Part shown: piece by piece, positions 17,678-25,662 of the stretch | How positions within the stretch are numbered: position 1 is the stretch's first letter | How the letters are laid out: each line of letters starts with the position of its first letter | Assembly: GCF_025685415.1 (NCBI RefSeq) | Contig: NZ_JAGSYB010000001.1 | Coordinates: 1,302,001 to 1,366,000 of the forward strand | DNA length: 64,000 nt | Source of the DNA: Terriglobus aquaticus | GTDB taxonomy: Bacteria; Acidobacteriota; Terriglobia; Terriglobales; Acidobacteriaceae | Direction of reading: 5' to 3' | The notes under the pieces: generated by a model | What the model saw: only the letters and a program-made list of their open reading frames with translations | Told to the model about the DNA's origin: nothing | Databases searched by the model: none | Translations under genes and position numbers: made by a program

Positions 17678-18616
17678 ATGCGAAGCATTGTTTTGATTCT
17701 TCTTGGTTTGTTCCCTTGGTTTTCTGCATCGGCGCAGGTGCAGCCGCCCAAGAGCGAAGCGGGCTTCAAGCACGCGTTTAGGCGCCACACGGATGGATCC
17801 TTAGAGAAGCGCTTCGACGCCCTCAGCTGTTCGTTGGTCTTGCTCCGGGTTGCCAACCGGCTCGGAACGGGGTTCTTTGTCAGCGCAGACGGTGACGTCG
17901 CAACAGCCGCTCACGTCATGGGAGACAAAATATTCCCCAGGGTTGTAGGTGGTTCCGGAGTCGGCGTGACCTTGATCATTCCGCAGGACTTTAGTGCTCA
18001 GGACGCCAATGGCTCAGTGCATCCGCTGAAAGGAAGCACGTTGCAGAACAACATCGACGCCTTCGGGGCTGATGTCGCGCTCATCAAGACTGGGATCAAG
18101 CCGCCTTGCTGGCTGAAGACGGGGGATGACACCAAGGTGCGAACAGGTGAACCGGTCATCACCATCGGTTTCCCAGGTTTGGCTTTCGGCTCAGCCACTC
18201 TTTACTCCGGCTTGGTGAGTACTGCGCAATTACTGACGGGCCTCCCAATCGGCAAGACACCGGATGGAATGCCCGTCACAAGCCAGGTCAAGACAATCCG
18301 GGTGCAGATGCCGATCTCGCCTGGTCTATCAGGAGCTCCTCTGATAAACAGCAAAAACGAGGTGATCGGAGTGATCACCTCGGCAGGAGCTTGGAATCAG
18401 GATCTGGATGTCGTTATCGCGCTGCGTCGCATGCAGCAGGCTGGGCAGATCCCACCGGGCGTGAACCTACCGAACATACAGGAGTTGGGGTGGATCGCAG
18501 AGCTTGGTGAGATTCTTCACGACTACGCGTCTCCGGGGTATGGAGACGCTGTGCCGATGAGGTATCTGAGGCCATCAGCGGCAGCAACTCAGAAACCTGC
18601 AGCACCCGCCCATTGA
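17678..18616 (+). CDS. Secreted trypsin-like serine protease
   Basis: 312 aa with signal peptide (SIVLILLGLFPWFSASAQ). Chymotrypsin-fold S1C-type protease: His79 in VATAAHVMG, Asp132 in FGADVALIKT and Ser218 in SPGLSGAPLIN form the full triad, and the oxyanion GLSGAP box and the GTGFFVS strand are intact. There is no PDZ domain, so it is shorter than DegP/HtrA. ATG 17678 follows GAAGGTGGGAG. It acts in the periplasm or outside the cell. As element cargo it might serve host-surface modification or competition (inference). Confidence 0.85.
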   Translation: MRSIVLILLGLFPWFSASAQVQPPKSEAGFKHAFRRHTDGSLEKRFDALSCSLVLLRVANRLGTGFFVSADGDVATAAHVMGDKIFPRVVGGSGVGVTLIIPQDFSAQDANGSVHPLKGSTLQNNIDAFGADVALIKTGIKPPCWLKTGDDTKVRTGEPVITIGFPGLAFGSATLYSGLVSTAQLLTGLPIGKTPDGMPVTSQVKTIRVQMPISPGLSGAPLINSKNEVIGVITSAGAWNQDLDVVIALRRMQQAGQIPPGVNLPNIQELGWIAELGEILHDYASPGYGDAVPMRYLRPSAAATQKPAAPAH

Positions 18617-18746
18617 TTGCTACTTCTTTGTTCGTCTGACTGATGGAGATGGTGCTCGCGGTATCCGGATGCTTGCCTTCTTGTTGAGCCGCACAAACGG
18701 CCGAAACGTTCGTCGCGATGGCGAGACATGCAATGACCTTGAACAT
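18414..18746 (-). CDS. Possible small exported protein, antisense overlap
   Basis: 110-codon leftward frame whose start (FKVIACLAIATNVSAVCAAQ) looks like a genuine signal peptide and has TGAGG upstream. The following part (SISQTNKEVAINGRVLQVSE) reads well, but the 3' 203 bp run antisense to the protease gene. Either a short exported protein with an extended tail or a chance frame. Confidence 0.3.
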   Translation of the reverse strand: MFKVIACLAIATNVSAVCAAQQEGKHPDTASTISISQTNKEVAINGRVLQVSELLPLMASDTSSAQRLHTPETRSREESHQALRSTPTPVCSVGSRPVGSAQPAACDAAR

Positions 18747-18906
18747 GGGGGACCTCACAGGAGTTGTGGAACGGTCGGAAGAATTTTCACGACTACGGAG
18801 AAATTTAGTCATAGGGCGAACCTGCGTCAACCCACCTTAGAGGGACGCTCGCGTTCGGCAGCGGGTAGCACGACTCCGTCTATGGGCAGAGATCAGGGTG
18901 AGAGCC

Positions 18907-18931
18907 CGCCCCCTGCTCAACGGAGGGGGCG
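18907..18931 (-). terminator. Hairpin downstream of SGNH gene
   Basis: CGCCCCCT / AGGGGGCG stem with a 9-nt loop, 24 bp past the SGNH hydrolase stop read leftward. No T-tract follows, so it may be factor-dependent or only stabilise the mRNA. Confidence 0.4.
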
Positions 18932-18954
18932 TGTTCCGCCTACTGAAGATCGCT

Positions 18955-20571
18955 CTATTGAATGTCCGCAGCCATAGCCTCGGCAATGTGCATATGGCCG
19001 CAGTCGTTTGGGTGCTGTCCCACGGACCCCGCTGGAACTGCAGGGCAGCTTGTTCCCGAGTAGCCGGGTGCCCCCTCGCCAGCCGGTACCGTGGTCGCCG
19101 AACCACTCATATCGACTGCGTTGTTCATGTAGGCGTTCGTATTGGTGAAGTTCACGAGCAGGCCATCTGCTTGGAGGGAAGAAACCACACTCGACTCCAT
19201 GCCCGCATAGGCATCAGTAGCCGCTGAGATGTTCATTCCGTTCTCGTAGATCGGGGCATAGACGAACAGCGATGCCGGCGAAGCGACGGGAAGAGGCGTT
19301 TTGGCCTGACCCACACCGTAAAGCACGAAGTTGTTGGTCTGCGTCGCCGCGCCTGCAGTCTGCGATCCCGTGCCATTCGGCGAGGTGACCGTAAAGAGTA
19401 AGGTGTGGCTGCCGGCGGCTGACAGGACGTACCGCTTGGCCTGAACCGATACGGTGCTGCCCACCTTGGTGCAGAAGCACTGGCCGGTCTGCGATGCGGT
19501 GTAAAGGGTGTCGACCACTGAACCGTCGACGCTCAAGGTTGCGGTGCCGCCGTCGCCGTCACGTCCCAGGTACCAGACGTAGACCGGCTGGTTCGCTGCC
19601 GTCGTGGTGACTGTCGTGCTGGCCGTGCTGTTTTGCGTCGTGGAGAAGATGCCGCCCGTGCTGTGGTCTGTGTACGTCATCCACGTGCCGGTGGTAGTGA
19701 AGCCGGAACCAGGAACTTTGTTGCCTGTCGGTGTAGTCAGGTAGCTGAAGGTCGCAGTGAGGGCAGACCGAGCATTCGCCAAGCAGCCTGTAGTATTCCC
19801 GCACCAGTGCAGGTCATTATGCAGGGCGAAGTACGTGCGCACGGGGTTTGCGGCACTCGTCGGCTTGTCAGCGAAGGCGTAGGCGAACGCGATGTCCTCT
19901 GACTGATAGCCCGACGCGCCGTTATTCGTGAGGGTCAAACCGAGTTTGGCTGCCAGGATATTCGCGTAGCACGTGGAGTTGCCGGTCGCTCCCGTGCAGG
20001 CGGTGATGGAATCACCGTATGTGGTCAGACCCTTCGCGCCAGAGGACAAACGAGGCCCCATCAGAAAGCGATGCACGCTGTTGAATTGGGCAGGCAACTG
20101 AGCTTCTGCGATCTGGCCCGAGGCGCCTGATCCCGGTGCGCCCTGCGCTGCCAACAGACCCCAATAGGAAGAACCATTGGCCGGAGTGTTGCCGGTGTTT
20201 GCAGACTGCAGCGACACCCAGCTCGAACCGGAGTACGTCACGATGGCGCCATTCGCGTACGTCGTGCTGCCGCTGTACGCACCCTGGTAGCTGAGGCTGG
20301 ACCCGCTGGACTGCGAGGACGAGAGTAAGGCCCAGTAGCTGGAGGTGTTCGAAGGCGCATTGCCCGTGGTGTTCTGCAGGGCATAGTAGGCAGACCCGCT
20401 GCTAACGACGACGTCATTCTTGATGTACGCCGTGCTGGAGTTGTAGTTGCCTTGCATCTTGAGGGATGTGGTGAGATCGCTCAGATAAGCAATCGACTGC
20501 TGAGCCTGCGTATTGGCCAAAGGCGCAAAAAGGCTGACTGCACACAGTGCAGCGTAAAAAAGTTTCTTCAT
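18955..20571 (-). CDS. Secreted SGNH hydrolase with two CBM5/12-like repeats
   Basis: 538 aa with signal peptide (KLFYAALCAVSLFAPLANTQ). Two homologous segments, near residues 42-84 (STAYIKNDVVVSSGSAYYAL) and 102-142 (STTYANGAIVTYSGSSWVSL), each ending in S-SYW-LL, resemble chitin/cellulose-binding CBM5/12 modules. A GDSL-type block I (TTYGDSITACTG, Ser nucleophile) and the late block V Asp/His (HPNDCGHMHIAEA) frame an SGNH esterase domain, with a central Ser/Thr-rich beta region inserted. It lies just after the capsid gene and a strong terminator on the same strand. It could be an acetyl-esterase or lipase acting on polysaccharide, but unlike a tail spike it has a secretion signal. Confidence 0.8.
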   Translation of the reverse strand: MKKLFYAALCAVSLFAPLANTQAQQSIAYLSDLTTSLKMQGNYNSSTAYIKNDVVVSSGSAYYALQNTTGNAPSNTSSYWALLSSSQSSGSSLSYQGAYSGSTTYANGAIVTYSGSSWVSLQSANTGNTPANGSSYWGLLAAQGAPGSGASGQIAEAQLPAQFNSVHRFLMGPRLSSGAKGLTTYGDSITACTGATGNSTCYANILAAKLGLTLTNNGASGYQSEDIAFAYAFADKPTSAANPVRTYFALHNDLHWCGNTTGCLANARSALTATFSYLTTPTGNKVPGSGFTTTGTWMTYTDHSTGGIFSTTQNSTASTTVTTTAANQPVYVWYLGRDGDGGTATLSVDGSVVDTLYTASQTGQCFCTKVGSTVSVQAKRYVLSAAGSHTLLFTVTSPNGTGSQTAGAATQTNNFVLYGVGQAKTPLPVASPASLFVYAPIYENGMNISAATDAYAGMESSVVSSLQADGLLVNFTNTNAYMNNAVDMSGSATTVPAGEGAPGYSGTSCPAVPAGSVGQHPNDCGHMHIAEAMAADIQ

Positions 20572-20589
20572 AGAGATCCTTGTGTTTGG

Positions 20590-20634
20590 GGCAGAAATAA
20601 GAAGAGCGCCCCCACCCGTGTTGAGTGGGGGCGC
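20590..20634 (-). terminator. Terminator after the capsid gene
   Basis: Read leftward, a 10-bp GC-only stem GCGCCCCCAC / GTGGGGGCGC is followed by TCTTCTTATTT. It ends the portal-protease-capsid transcript 15 bp past the capsid stop and separates it from the SGNH gene. Confidence 0.85.
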
Positions 20635-20648
20635 GATTGCTGCCGTGC

Positions 20649-21848
20649 TTAGCTGGCTGCCTGGGTCAGGTACTTGACAGGATGTGTGCCGGCGTCGGTG
20701 ATGAACGAACCGCCGCGTCCCGCACCGACGAAAGCCACGCTGCCCTTAGTAGTGAGATACGTGTACGGGTCGCGGTAGACCGTGAAGTCACCAACCGAGC
20801 GTAAGGTGTACAGGGATTCGAAGTCGCCAAAGACCAAACTGGTCGAGTTGGCTGCGATGTTTGGCAAGAAGTTGTCGAGAACGATGGGCCGACCCAGCAA
20901 AGTGTCGAACGGCCCAGAAGTGGTGCTCGGCTGAAAGAGTGGGCGGCCTATCTGATCGACCACACCCATCAGAGCCGCACGAGTGGTAGTGTTCATCACA
21001 AACGTGCCCCTGTCGGCATACTCCTTGTCGACGGAAGCCCAGAGATTCAAGAGATCCTGGTAAGCAATAACGCCCTTAGCTGCGCTCGTGGCTCCGTTCA
21101 CAGCGCCGCTCAGATAGGAGACGTATGCTCCGACAGCTGAACCAGAGGCAGTGGAGCCCTGAGAAACGTACTTCGCGAGGCCACGATAGAGACGCTGGCC
21201 AAAGATGTCCTGGACAAACTTGTCGATGTCCCAAGCAGAGTCTTCTAACTCCTCCAGAGTCACCGAGATCACGCCCGTCGTGTAAGTTTCAGTCGCTGAA
21301 TAGTTCTTCGCTAGCGAAGGATCAGCTTCAGGCGCAGGGGTCGACTCGGCCCAAGGCTGAATACCAGCAGTAGCGTCATTGCTGCTTGCAAACTGCATAG
21401 AAGCGCCTGTATCGGTCTTCTTCTGATTCACGATATTGACGACACCGCCGTAGAACTTCTGCGCTTGGGTCAAAACCGGATAGAAAGCCGGCGCAACCAG
21501 TTGGTTGCCGCCCGTGATGCTGCCGCCAACAGTGCCCACACCTAGATCACGAAGCTCAGTCTGATCGCCAGTCACCATGAATTTGCGGAATGCTCGCTTT
21601 TCGAGCTCTGCATTTTCACCGTTGTCCATCGAGCGACCGGGGACCCCGCGAGGTGGGCGGTTCGTGCGTTGTTCAGCGGCGAAAGCCTCCACACGCTTGT
21701 GACGAGCGATGTCAGCGTCAAGTTCGTCCACCTGTTGCATCATCTGATCGAAAGCACTGCGCTGCTCAACAGCTTTGTCACCCTGCATGATGGCAGTCGC
21801 ATCGTGCATAAGCTTGTTACGTTTTTCTTGTAGTTCGAGAAGAGTCAT
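20649..21848 (-). CDS. HK97-family major capsid protein
   Basis: 399 aa. The N-terminal about 100 residues form a charged coiled-coil scaffolding/delta region (LLELQEKRNKLMHDATAIMQ, VDELDADIARHKRVEAF) ahead of the mature HK97 fold. The latter is recognised from VGGSITGGNQLVAPAFYPVL, PWAESTPAPEADPSLA, ISVTLEELEDSAWDIDKFVQ, GTFVMNTTTRAALMGV, LLGRPIVLDN and FGDFESLYTLRSVGDFTVYR. ATG 21848 with AAAGGA decides the start. It forms the icosahedral shell and follows portal and protease in the canonical order. Confidence 0.93.
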   Translation of the reverse strand: MTLLELQEKRNKLMHDATAIMQGDKAVEQRSAFDQMMQQVDELDADIARHKRVEAFAAEQRTNRPPRGVPGRSMDNGENAELEKRAFRKFMVTGDQTELRDLGVGTVGGSITGGNQLVAPAFYPVLTQAQKFYGGVVNIVNQKKTDTGASMQFASSNDATAGIQPWAESTPAPEADPSLAKNYSATETYTTGVISVTLEELEDSAWDIDKFVQDIFGQRLYRGLAKYVSQGSTASGSAVGAYVSYLSGAVNGATSAAKGVIAYQDLLNLWASVDKEYADRGTFVMNTTTRAALMGVVDQIGRPLFQPSTTSGPFDTLLGRPIVLDNFLPNIAANSTSLVFGDFESLYTLRSVGDFTVYRDPYTYLTTKGSVAFVGAGRGGSFITDAGTHPVKYLTQAAS

Positions 21849-21913
21849 AGGGATTCCTTTGGCGCCGGCTGGCACCATGTTTCGTGGATCAGTTGTAGGG
21901 GTGGAAGGCCGAG

Positions 21914-22642
21914 CTACTTGCGGCGGGCGAGCTCTAGGCGCATGTGCATCTTGTTGCGGTCAGACCTGCTGATCGAGCGATCTTCGTCATCCTGCTCTGG
22001 GCAGCCGTTAGCTGCACAGGCTACGTCGTCGCATTCCTCATCGGAACAGCGATCACAATCCCCGTCTTCACACGCGGAGCAGTCGCAATCGCATCCGTCT
22101 GCGTTCGAGCGCTTCGTCAGCTTAAGTTTGCCTCTGAGAGCATCAGGGCAGGAGCGGATGGACACAGAAGAGGAACTGTAAGCCTCAAAGATGCACGGCG
22201 ACACTTCGATCAAGTCGGCTTTAAGGATCGTCCGGACGACGCTCCCGTCCTTGTCTACGGCCCAATCATCGGAGATTGTCTGGAAGCCGAAGCTAGTGGC
22301 GTCCAAGTCCCCGCGATCAATTGCAGCGGCGAGAGATCTTGCCTGTTCCGTATCAGGAAGCCTGCAGCTGTAGCGAAGCGCCGTAGGGCTGTCAGTCAGC
22401 GTGAGCGTCTTCGACTTCGTTCTGCCCATGACCAGGTTCGGATCATGTTGTCGTAAGCAGTAGACGTCGGATCCCATCGAGTCAGCGAACACTCCTGGCG
22501 CCAGTAATTCGCGGAAACCGCCAAGATCCTCGCTCAATGAGGAGTAAACGATCGTCCCGCTGATGGTGCGAGAACCATCGGCGCTGGTTTGCACCCGCAG
22601 TTCTCGCGCTGGTTGGTACCGGAGTTCTTTGGTTTTAGGCAT
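21914..22642 (-). CDS. HK97-family prohead protease with Cys-rich tail
   Basis: 242 aa. It cleaves scaffolding/delta regions during capsid maturation. The herpesvirus-assemblin-like fold is seen in ISGTIVYSSLSEDLGGFREL, catalytic His66 in LRQHDPNLVMGRTKS and Ser117 in LDATSFGFQTI. After residue 180 comes an acidic Cys-rich tail (CDCDCSACEDGDCDRC, CDDVACAANGC) with nine or more Cys, possibly metal-binding. Its ATG overlaps the portal stop by 8 bp, indicating coupling. Confidence 0.88.
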   Translation of the reverse strand: MPKTKELRYQPARELRVQTSADGSRTISGTIVYSSLSEDLGGFRELLAPGVFADSMGSDVYCLRQHDPNLVMGRTKSKTLTLTDSPTALRYSCRLPDTEQARSLAAAIDRGDLDATSFGFQTISDDWAVDKDGSVVRTILKADLIEVSPCIFEAYSSSSVSIRSCPDALRGKLKLTKRSNADGCDCDCSACEDGDCDRCSDEECDDVACAANGCPEQDDEDRSISRSDRNKMHMRLELARRK

Positions 22643-23912
22643 CTGGTACCTGTCCTTGTTGAGGTGGCTTTCCCTGCTTCAAGAGCTCCAGAGAGTTCTC
22701 CATGTTGACAGGATTGCTGTAGACGTCCAACTCAGGCCCCGCTTCATGCAGACCTTGTATCCGTCTGCAGTCATTGCCGGTAAGCCAACCACCCTGCCGT
22801 CCAATAGCGCAACCTTGCATCTGTGTAAGGAAGTCACCACGGATGAGTTCTGCAGTGTCAAAGCCAATCTGGAAGACTGCCGCTTGCCCCGGTTTTGGCA
22901 TGAGCAGTTTAAGTGCGATCTCCGCTTCGATCCTTGCTAGTAAGGGGCTGATCGTTTGCGTGATGAACTGCAGGTTCATCTGCTCGGTGTTCGAGTTGGT
23001 CATCTTGCCGAGTTCGCCGATCATATGAGCTGGCACTCGGAAAATTCCCGCCACATCTGCACGAGTGAAGGCACGGGATTCTAGGAATTGCGCCTCTTCA
23101 TTAGTGATGCCGAACCGCTCGGCTTTCAACCCGTTATCCAGGATTGCGATCCGATGTTGGTTACTTCTGGTCTGCAGAGTTTCCCAATCGGTGCGCATCT
23201 TCTGCTTTGTGAGAGGATCAACCTTCTGCTCTGTTGACAAGGCCATCATCGGCACAGCACCATTGCTGAAGAAGCGTGAAGCGTACTGCTCAGCAGCAAT
23301 GCTGAGGCCGAGACTGCGCTTGCATTGGAGGATCGGGCTGAGACCCAAGATCCCGTTCCAGGTCATGAGGCGAAAGTGCAGCATGTCTTCTGCCGCGATT
23401 ACTCGCGACTGGCCTGCCGCCTCACCGTCAGATGTGCGGTAATAAAGTGTGTTGTCCGGCTTACGAGAGGGCTCTGTGAGTTGCGGCTGCAGATTCCACA
23501 GACCTACGGGCTTGCCGCTGCTGTCTCTTTCGATAAACACATAAGCGTTTCCAGTGAGACAGAGGTGTGTGACGAAGGTCTCTATGAGAGTCAGTGAGCT
23601 CTGTTCTTCATTCGGAGCCAAAGTGAGCAACCGACTCAGCGGGTGGGAAGTCTCCGGAGTCCTGCCGCCTGCAGTCACACGGTAAAGACGTAGCGGGAGA
23701 GACGATACTGTCTCGGCAAGCACCTTGACGCATGCAAACACAGTGCTAATCTGCATTGCGCTGCTATTGGAGATGACAGCACCCGCCTCAGTGCCACTGC
23801 CGATCCTGAAAACTTCAAAGGCTCCAGGGTTCATTGCTGGCTCCGTGGTGCTTCTTCGCTCTGACTCAGGCCGCTGAGGTGGAGGCGGCAATCCTAGTGT
23901 TTGAATTCCCAT
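22635..23912 (-). CDS. HK97-family phage portal protein
   Basis: 425 aa; forms the dodecameric DNA entry ring. Typical family segments include TVFACVKVLAETVSSLPLRL, HPLSRLLTLAPN, LCLTGNAYVFIERD, WNGILGLSPI, FTRADVAGIFRVPAHMIGEL and TEQMNLQFITQTISPLLARI. ATG 23912 is chosen for its AAGGA site; an upstream frame extends to 23960. The next gene (protease) overlaps it. No terminase gene precedes it, which is unusual because terL-portal-protease-capsid is the normal order. Confidence 0.92.
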   Translation of the reverse strand: MGIQTLGLPPPPQRPESERRSTTEPAMNPGAFEVFRIGSGTEAGAVISNSSAMQISTVFACVKVLAETVSSLPLRLYRVTAGGRTPETSHPLSRLLTLAPNEEQSSLTLIETFVTHLCLTGNAYVFIERDSSGKPVGLWNLQPQLTEPSRKPDNTLYYRTSDGEAAGQSRVIAAEDMLHFRLMTWNGILGLSPILQCKRSLGLSIAAEQYASRFFSNGAVPMMALSTEQKVDPLTKQKMRTDWETLQTRSNQHRIAILDNGLKAERFGITNEEAQFLESRAFTRADVAGIFRVPAHMIGELGKMTNSNTEQMNLQFITQTISPLLARIEAEIALKLLMPKPGQAAVFQIGFDTAELIRGDFLTQMQGCAIGRQGGWLTGNDCRRIQGLHEAGPELDVYSNPVNMENSLELLKQGKPPQQGQVPDA

Positions 23913-24049
23913 GTATTTCCTTACAGAAACGGCAGAAATAGATCGCTTTCTGCGCATCAATTAGCTATTTTTTAGGAGTCGATTGAGGGAGCAGAATCAA
24001 CGCTCAACGTCTCGAAATCCGCACATTGCTCAGCAACGTGAACACTCGC

Positions 24050-24060
24050 GCACAGTGTGC
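24050..24060. promoter_or_regulatory. Palindrome GCACAGTGTGC, candidate operator 1
   Basis: Near-perfect 11-bp dyad, 138 bp upstream of the portal start in a 264-bp intergenic region. Two more copies, one inverted and one with a single mismatch, lie upstream of the first small gene of the block (25512 and 25583). The regulator is unknown. Confidence 0.45.
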
Positions 24061-24176
24061 AGGGAGTTCAGAGGCGAGTTAGCGCGAAAATTGAAGTGTG
24101 GGCAAAAATGTTGCATGGGCGTACCGGTCGCAGTCGGTCGACCTTCCAGGTGCAAATGACCCCATACCCCATCGGG

Positions 24177-24455
24177 TCAGCCCCTAAGCCCAGCCGGATT
24201 TAGCAGTGTGTAACGTGGGAGCCGGTTCGTCTGCCTGTAGTCGATCAGTTCATGAGCGATCAGTTCTGTTCGAACATCGCTGATCTCGTGGAGCTTGCAT
24301 CCAGCTAACGTTGCTGCTGCTACGTCGCTCAGGTGGATCCATCTCCAGTCCCGTCGCAGAAGGCACACAGCGACGTTGCGGAGCAATCGGACAGCAGGCT
24401 GACTGAGACAGTCCAGGATGTCCTGTGGTGCGAGATCCTGATCGTTAACCCACAT
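24177..24455 (-). CDS. Small paralogous helical protein A, 92 aa
   Basis: 92 aa, third in translation order of three tandem related proteins. Shared core: LSQPAVRLLRNVAVCLLRRD, WIHLSDVAAATLAGC, then a helix and LPRYTLLNP. The pattern (helix, W-hydrophobic-SD, helix-turn-helix, terminal beta hairpin) resembles a small winged-helix domain. It lies directly upstream of the operator/portal region. Role unknown, possibly DNA-binding or packaging-related. Confidence 0.65.
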   Translation of the reverse strand: MWVNDQDLAPQDILDCLSQPAVRLLRNVAVCLLRRDWRWIHLSDVAAATLAGCKLHEISDVRTELIAHELIDYRQTNRLPRYTLLNPAGLRG

Positions 24456-24467
24456 CGGTGCTGTCCT

Positions 24468-24770
24468 CTAGCGCCGTCTTCTGAGGGGCTGTGGCACAAG
24501 CTGGAACTTGAGATAAGAACCGCTGTCTGTCACGATCACGAGGGTACTCGCGTGCAATTCGTTCACCATCGCTTCGACTTCATCCAGTGGACAATCTGCG
24601 GTCAGAGCAGTGTCATGAACGCTCAGCTTCATCCAGTCGCGATTTTTGGCGAGGGCGCGAGCGCGCAGGCGAATCAGGCAAACCCGAGCAGCAGCACTGA
24701 GCCGCATCAAGGCGTCCCTGTCGTAGCGGTATTGCTCGTGATGTGGTGCGAGCGTCTTCTGCTCTAGCAC
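24468..24770 (-). CDS. Small paralogous helical protein B, 100 aa
   Basis: 100 aa with a GTG start overlapping the stop of the preceding gene by a few bases. Core LSAAARVCLIRLRARALAKN, WMKLSVHDTALTADCPL, VNELHASTLVIVTDSGSYLK, FQLVPQPL lines up throughout with protein C. It ends in a basic tail (LRRRR). Duplication of a single ancestral gene is clear from the matched spacing of the W-hydrophobic-S and LVPQ motifs. Confidence 0.65.
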   Translation of the reverse strand: MLEQKTLAPHHEQYRYDRDALMRLSAAARVCLIRLRARALAKNRDWMKLSVHDTALTADCPLDEVEAMVNELHASTLVIVTDSGSYLKFQLVPQPLRRRR

Positions 24771-25033
24771 TGTGGCACCAGGCTGTAACGATGACGATTG
24801 CCGTCAAGGCTGTGCGTGATCAGGTTCTTGCTCTTGAGTTCTGCCACTAGGCGAACTACATCCCCTAGTGTGCATTCAGCACAGCGGGCGATGTAAAGGT
24901 CGCTGAAGTGCATCCAGCTCTGCTTGCGTCGTAAAGCACCGTTGCGTAGCCGGATTAGGAACTTGCGTGCTTCATCGCTTAGGTTCGCGATCACTTCTGT
25001 TCGGTAGTGGAACTGACTTGCTTCTGTCGTCAT
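24764..25033 (-). CDS. Small paralogous helical protein C, 89 aa
   Basis: 89 aa. ATG 25033 with AAGGA; the longer upstream frame overlaps the previous gene. Core LSDEARKFLIRLRNGALRRK, WMHFSDLYIARCAECTL, VAELKSKNLITHSLDG and YSLVPQ match protein B closely. First of the three tandem paralogues. A predicted winged-helix fold with its terminal hairpin is inference. Confidence 0.65.
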   Translation of the reverse strand: MTTEASQFHYRTEVIANLSDEARKFLIRLRNGALRRKQSWMHFSDLYIARCAECTLGDVVRLVAELKSKNLITHSLDGNRHRYSLVPQC

Positions 25034-25058
25034 GTCTATCCTTCGTGTGTTGGTGGTA

Positions 25059-25475
25059 CTAGACGTTTTGCGTGAGGCTGTCTGCGACTTGCCGCCGCAT
25101 TCTGCCCAGTACTTGAGGGTTGTCACTCTTGCGGAGTTCACGCTCGAATACCGCAATAGCAGTGGCGAAGATTCTTGCTAGGGTCTGTACCGGGTTCTGA
25201 GGAGTATCGAACTTCCGCCATCCAGCGAGTTCACTCGCGTGCGCAGTGACGAGTTCTTCCAACAGGAACCCCGCGAGGCTTTGTGCAATGCGAAAGTTGT
25301 GTTGCTGAGCTTCTGTCGCCACATCGTTCAGGCTCAGTGCCTTGAGCATCTGATCGACCACATATTCAACTTCGAACCAGTCACCGCCGAGGCGTTCTGC
25401 CTCTTGCTTGCCGGCTTCAATGAATTCGAGTAGAAGGCGATACCCCTCTGCGTTCTTAGGCTGTTGCTGGGGCAT
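25059..25475 (-). CDS. Hypothetical helical protein, 138 aa
   Basis: 138 aa, all-helical and acidic. ATG 25475 has GGAGGG upstream, decisive against the longer frame. Segments GYRLLLEFIEAGKQEAERLG, VEYVVDQMLKALSLNDVA and QTLARIFATAIAVFERELRK. It is the first gene after the long noncoding stretch and starts the block that runs to the capsid gene. Two copies of the GCACACTGTGC-type palindrome lie 37 and 108 bp upstream. No family recognised; a small-terminase-like or packaging role cannot be shown. Confidence 0.65.
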   Translation of the reverse strand: MPQQQPKNAEGYRLLLEFIEAGKQEAERLGGDWFEVEYVVDQMLKALSLNDVATEAQQHNFRIAQSLAGFLLEELVTAHASELAGWRKFDTPQNPVQTLARIFATAIAVFERELRKSDNPQVLGRMRRQVADSLTQNV

Positions 25476-25511
25476 GTCGCCCTCCGATCTTGGGAATGTT
25501 TGGTGACTGTT

Positions 25512-25522
25512 GCACACTGTGC
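25512..25522. promoter_or_regulatory. Palindrome GCACACTGTGC, candidate operator 2
   Basis: Reverse complement of the copy at 24050, 37 bp upstream of the 138-aa gene, a suitable place for an operator overlapping its promoter. Confidence 0.45.
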
Positions 25523-25582
25523 GACGTATGACGGGCGAAACTCAAGGAACAGCTGATATCTGCCTACGGCGTTCTGCCCTAC

Positions 25583-25593
25583 GCGCAGTGTGC
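25583..25593. promoter_or_regulatory. GCGCAGTGTGC, candidate operator 3
   Basis: One mismatch to the copy at 24050 and 71 bp from operator 2 (about seven helical turns), so co-operative binding is possible. Confidence 0.35.
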
Positions 25594-25662
25594 GAATTTC
25601 GCTAGAGTTTCCTCGCGCGCGGGCGCGTTGCAAACAATCCTGTTACCAGCAAGGAACAAGCT

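Noticed and set aside
24468-25475. Possible small or large terminase gene upstream of portal
   Set aside because: The proteins here are 89-138 aa and none shows a Walker A/B or nuclease motif; a small-terminase role cannot be shown.
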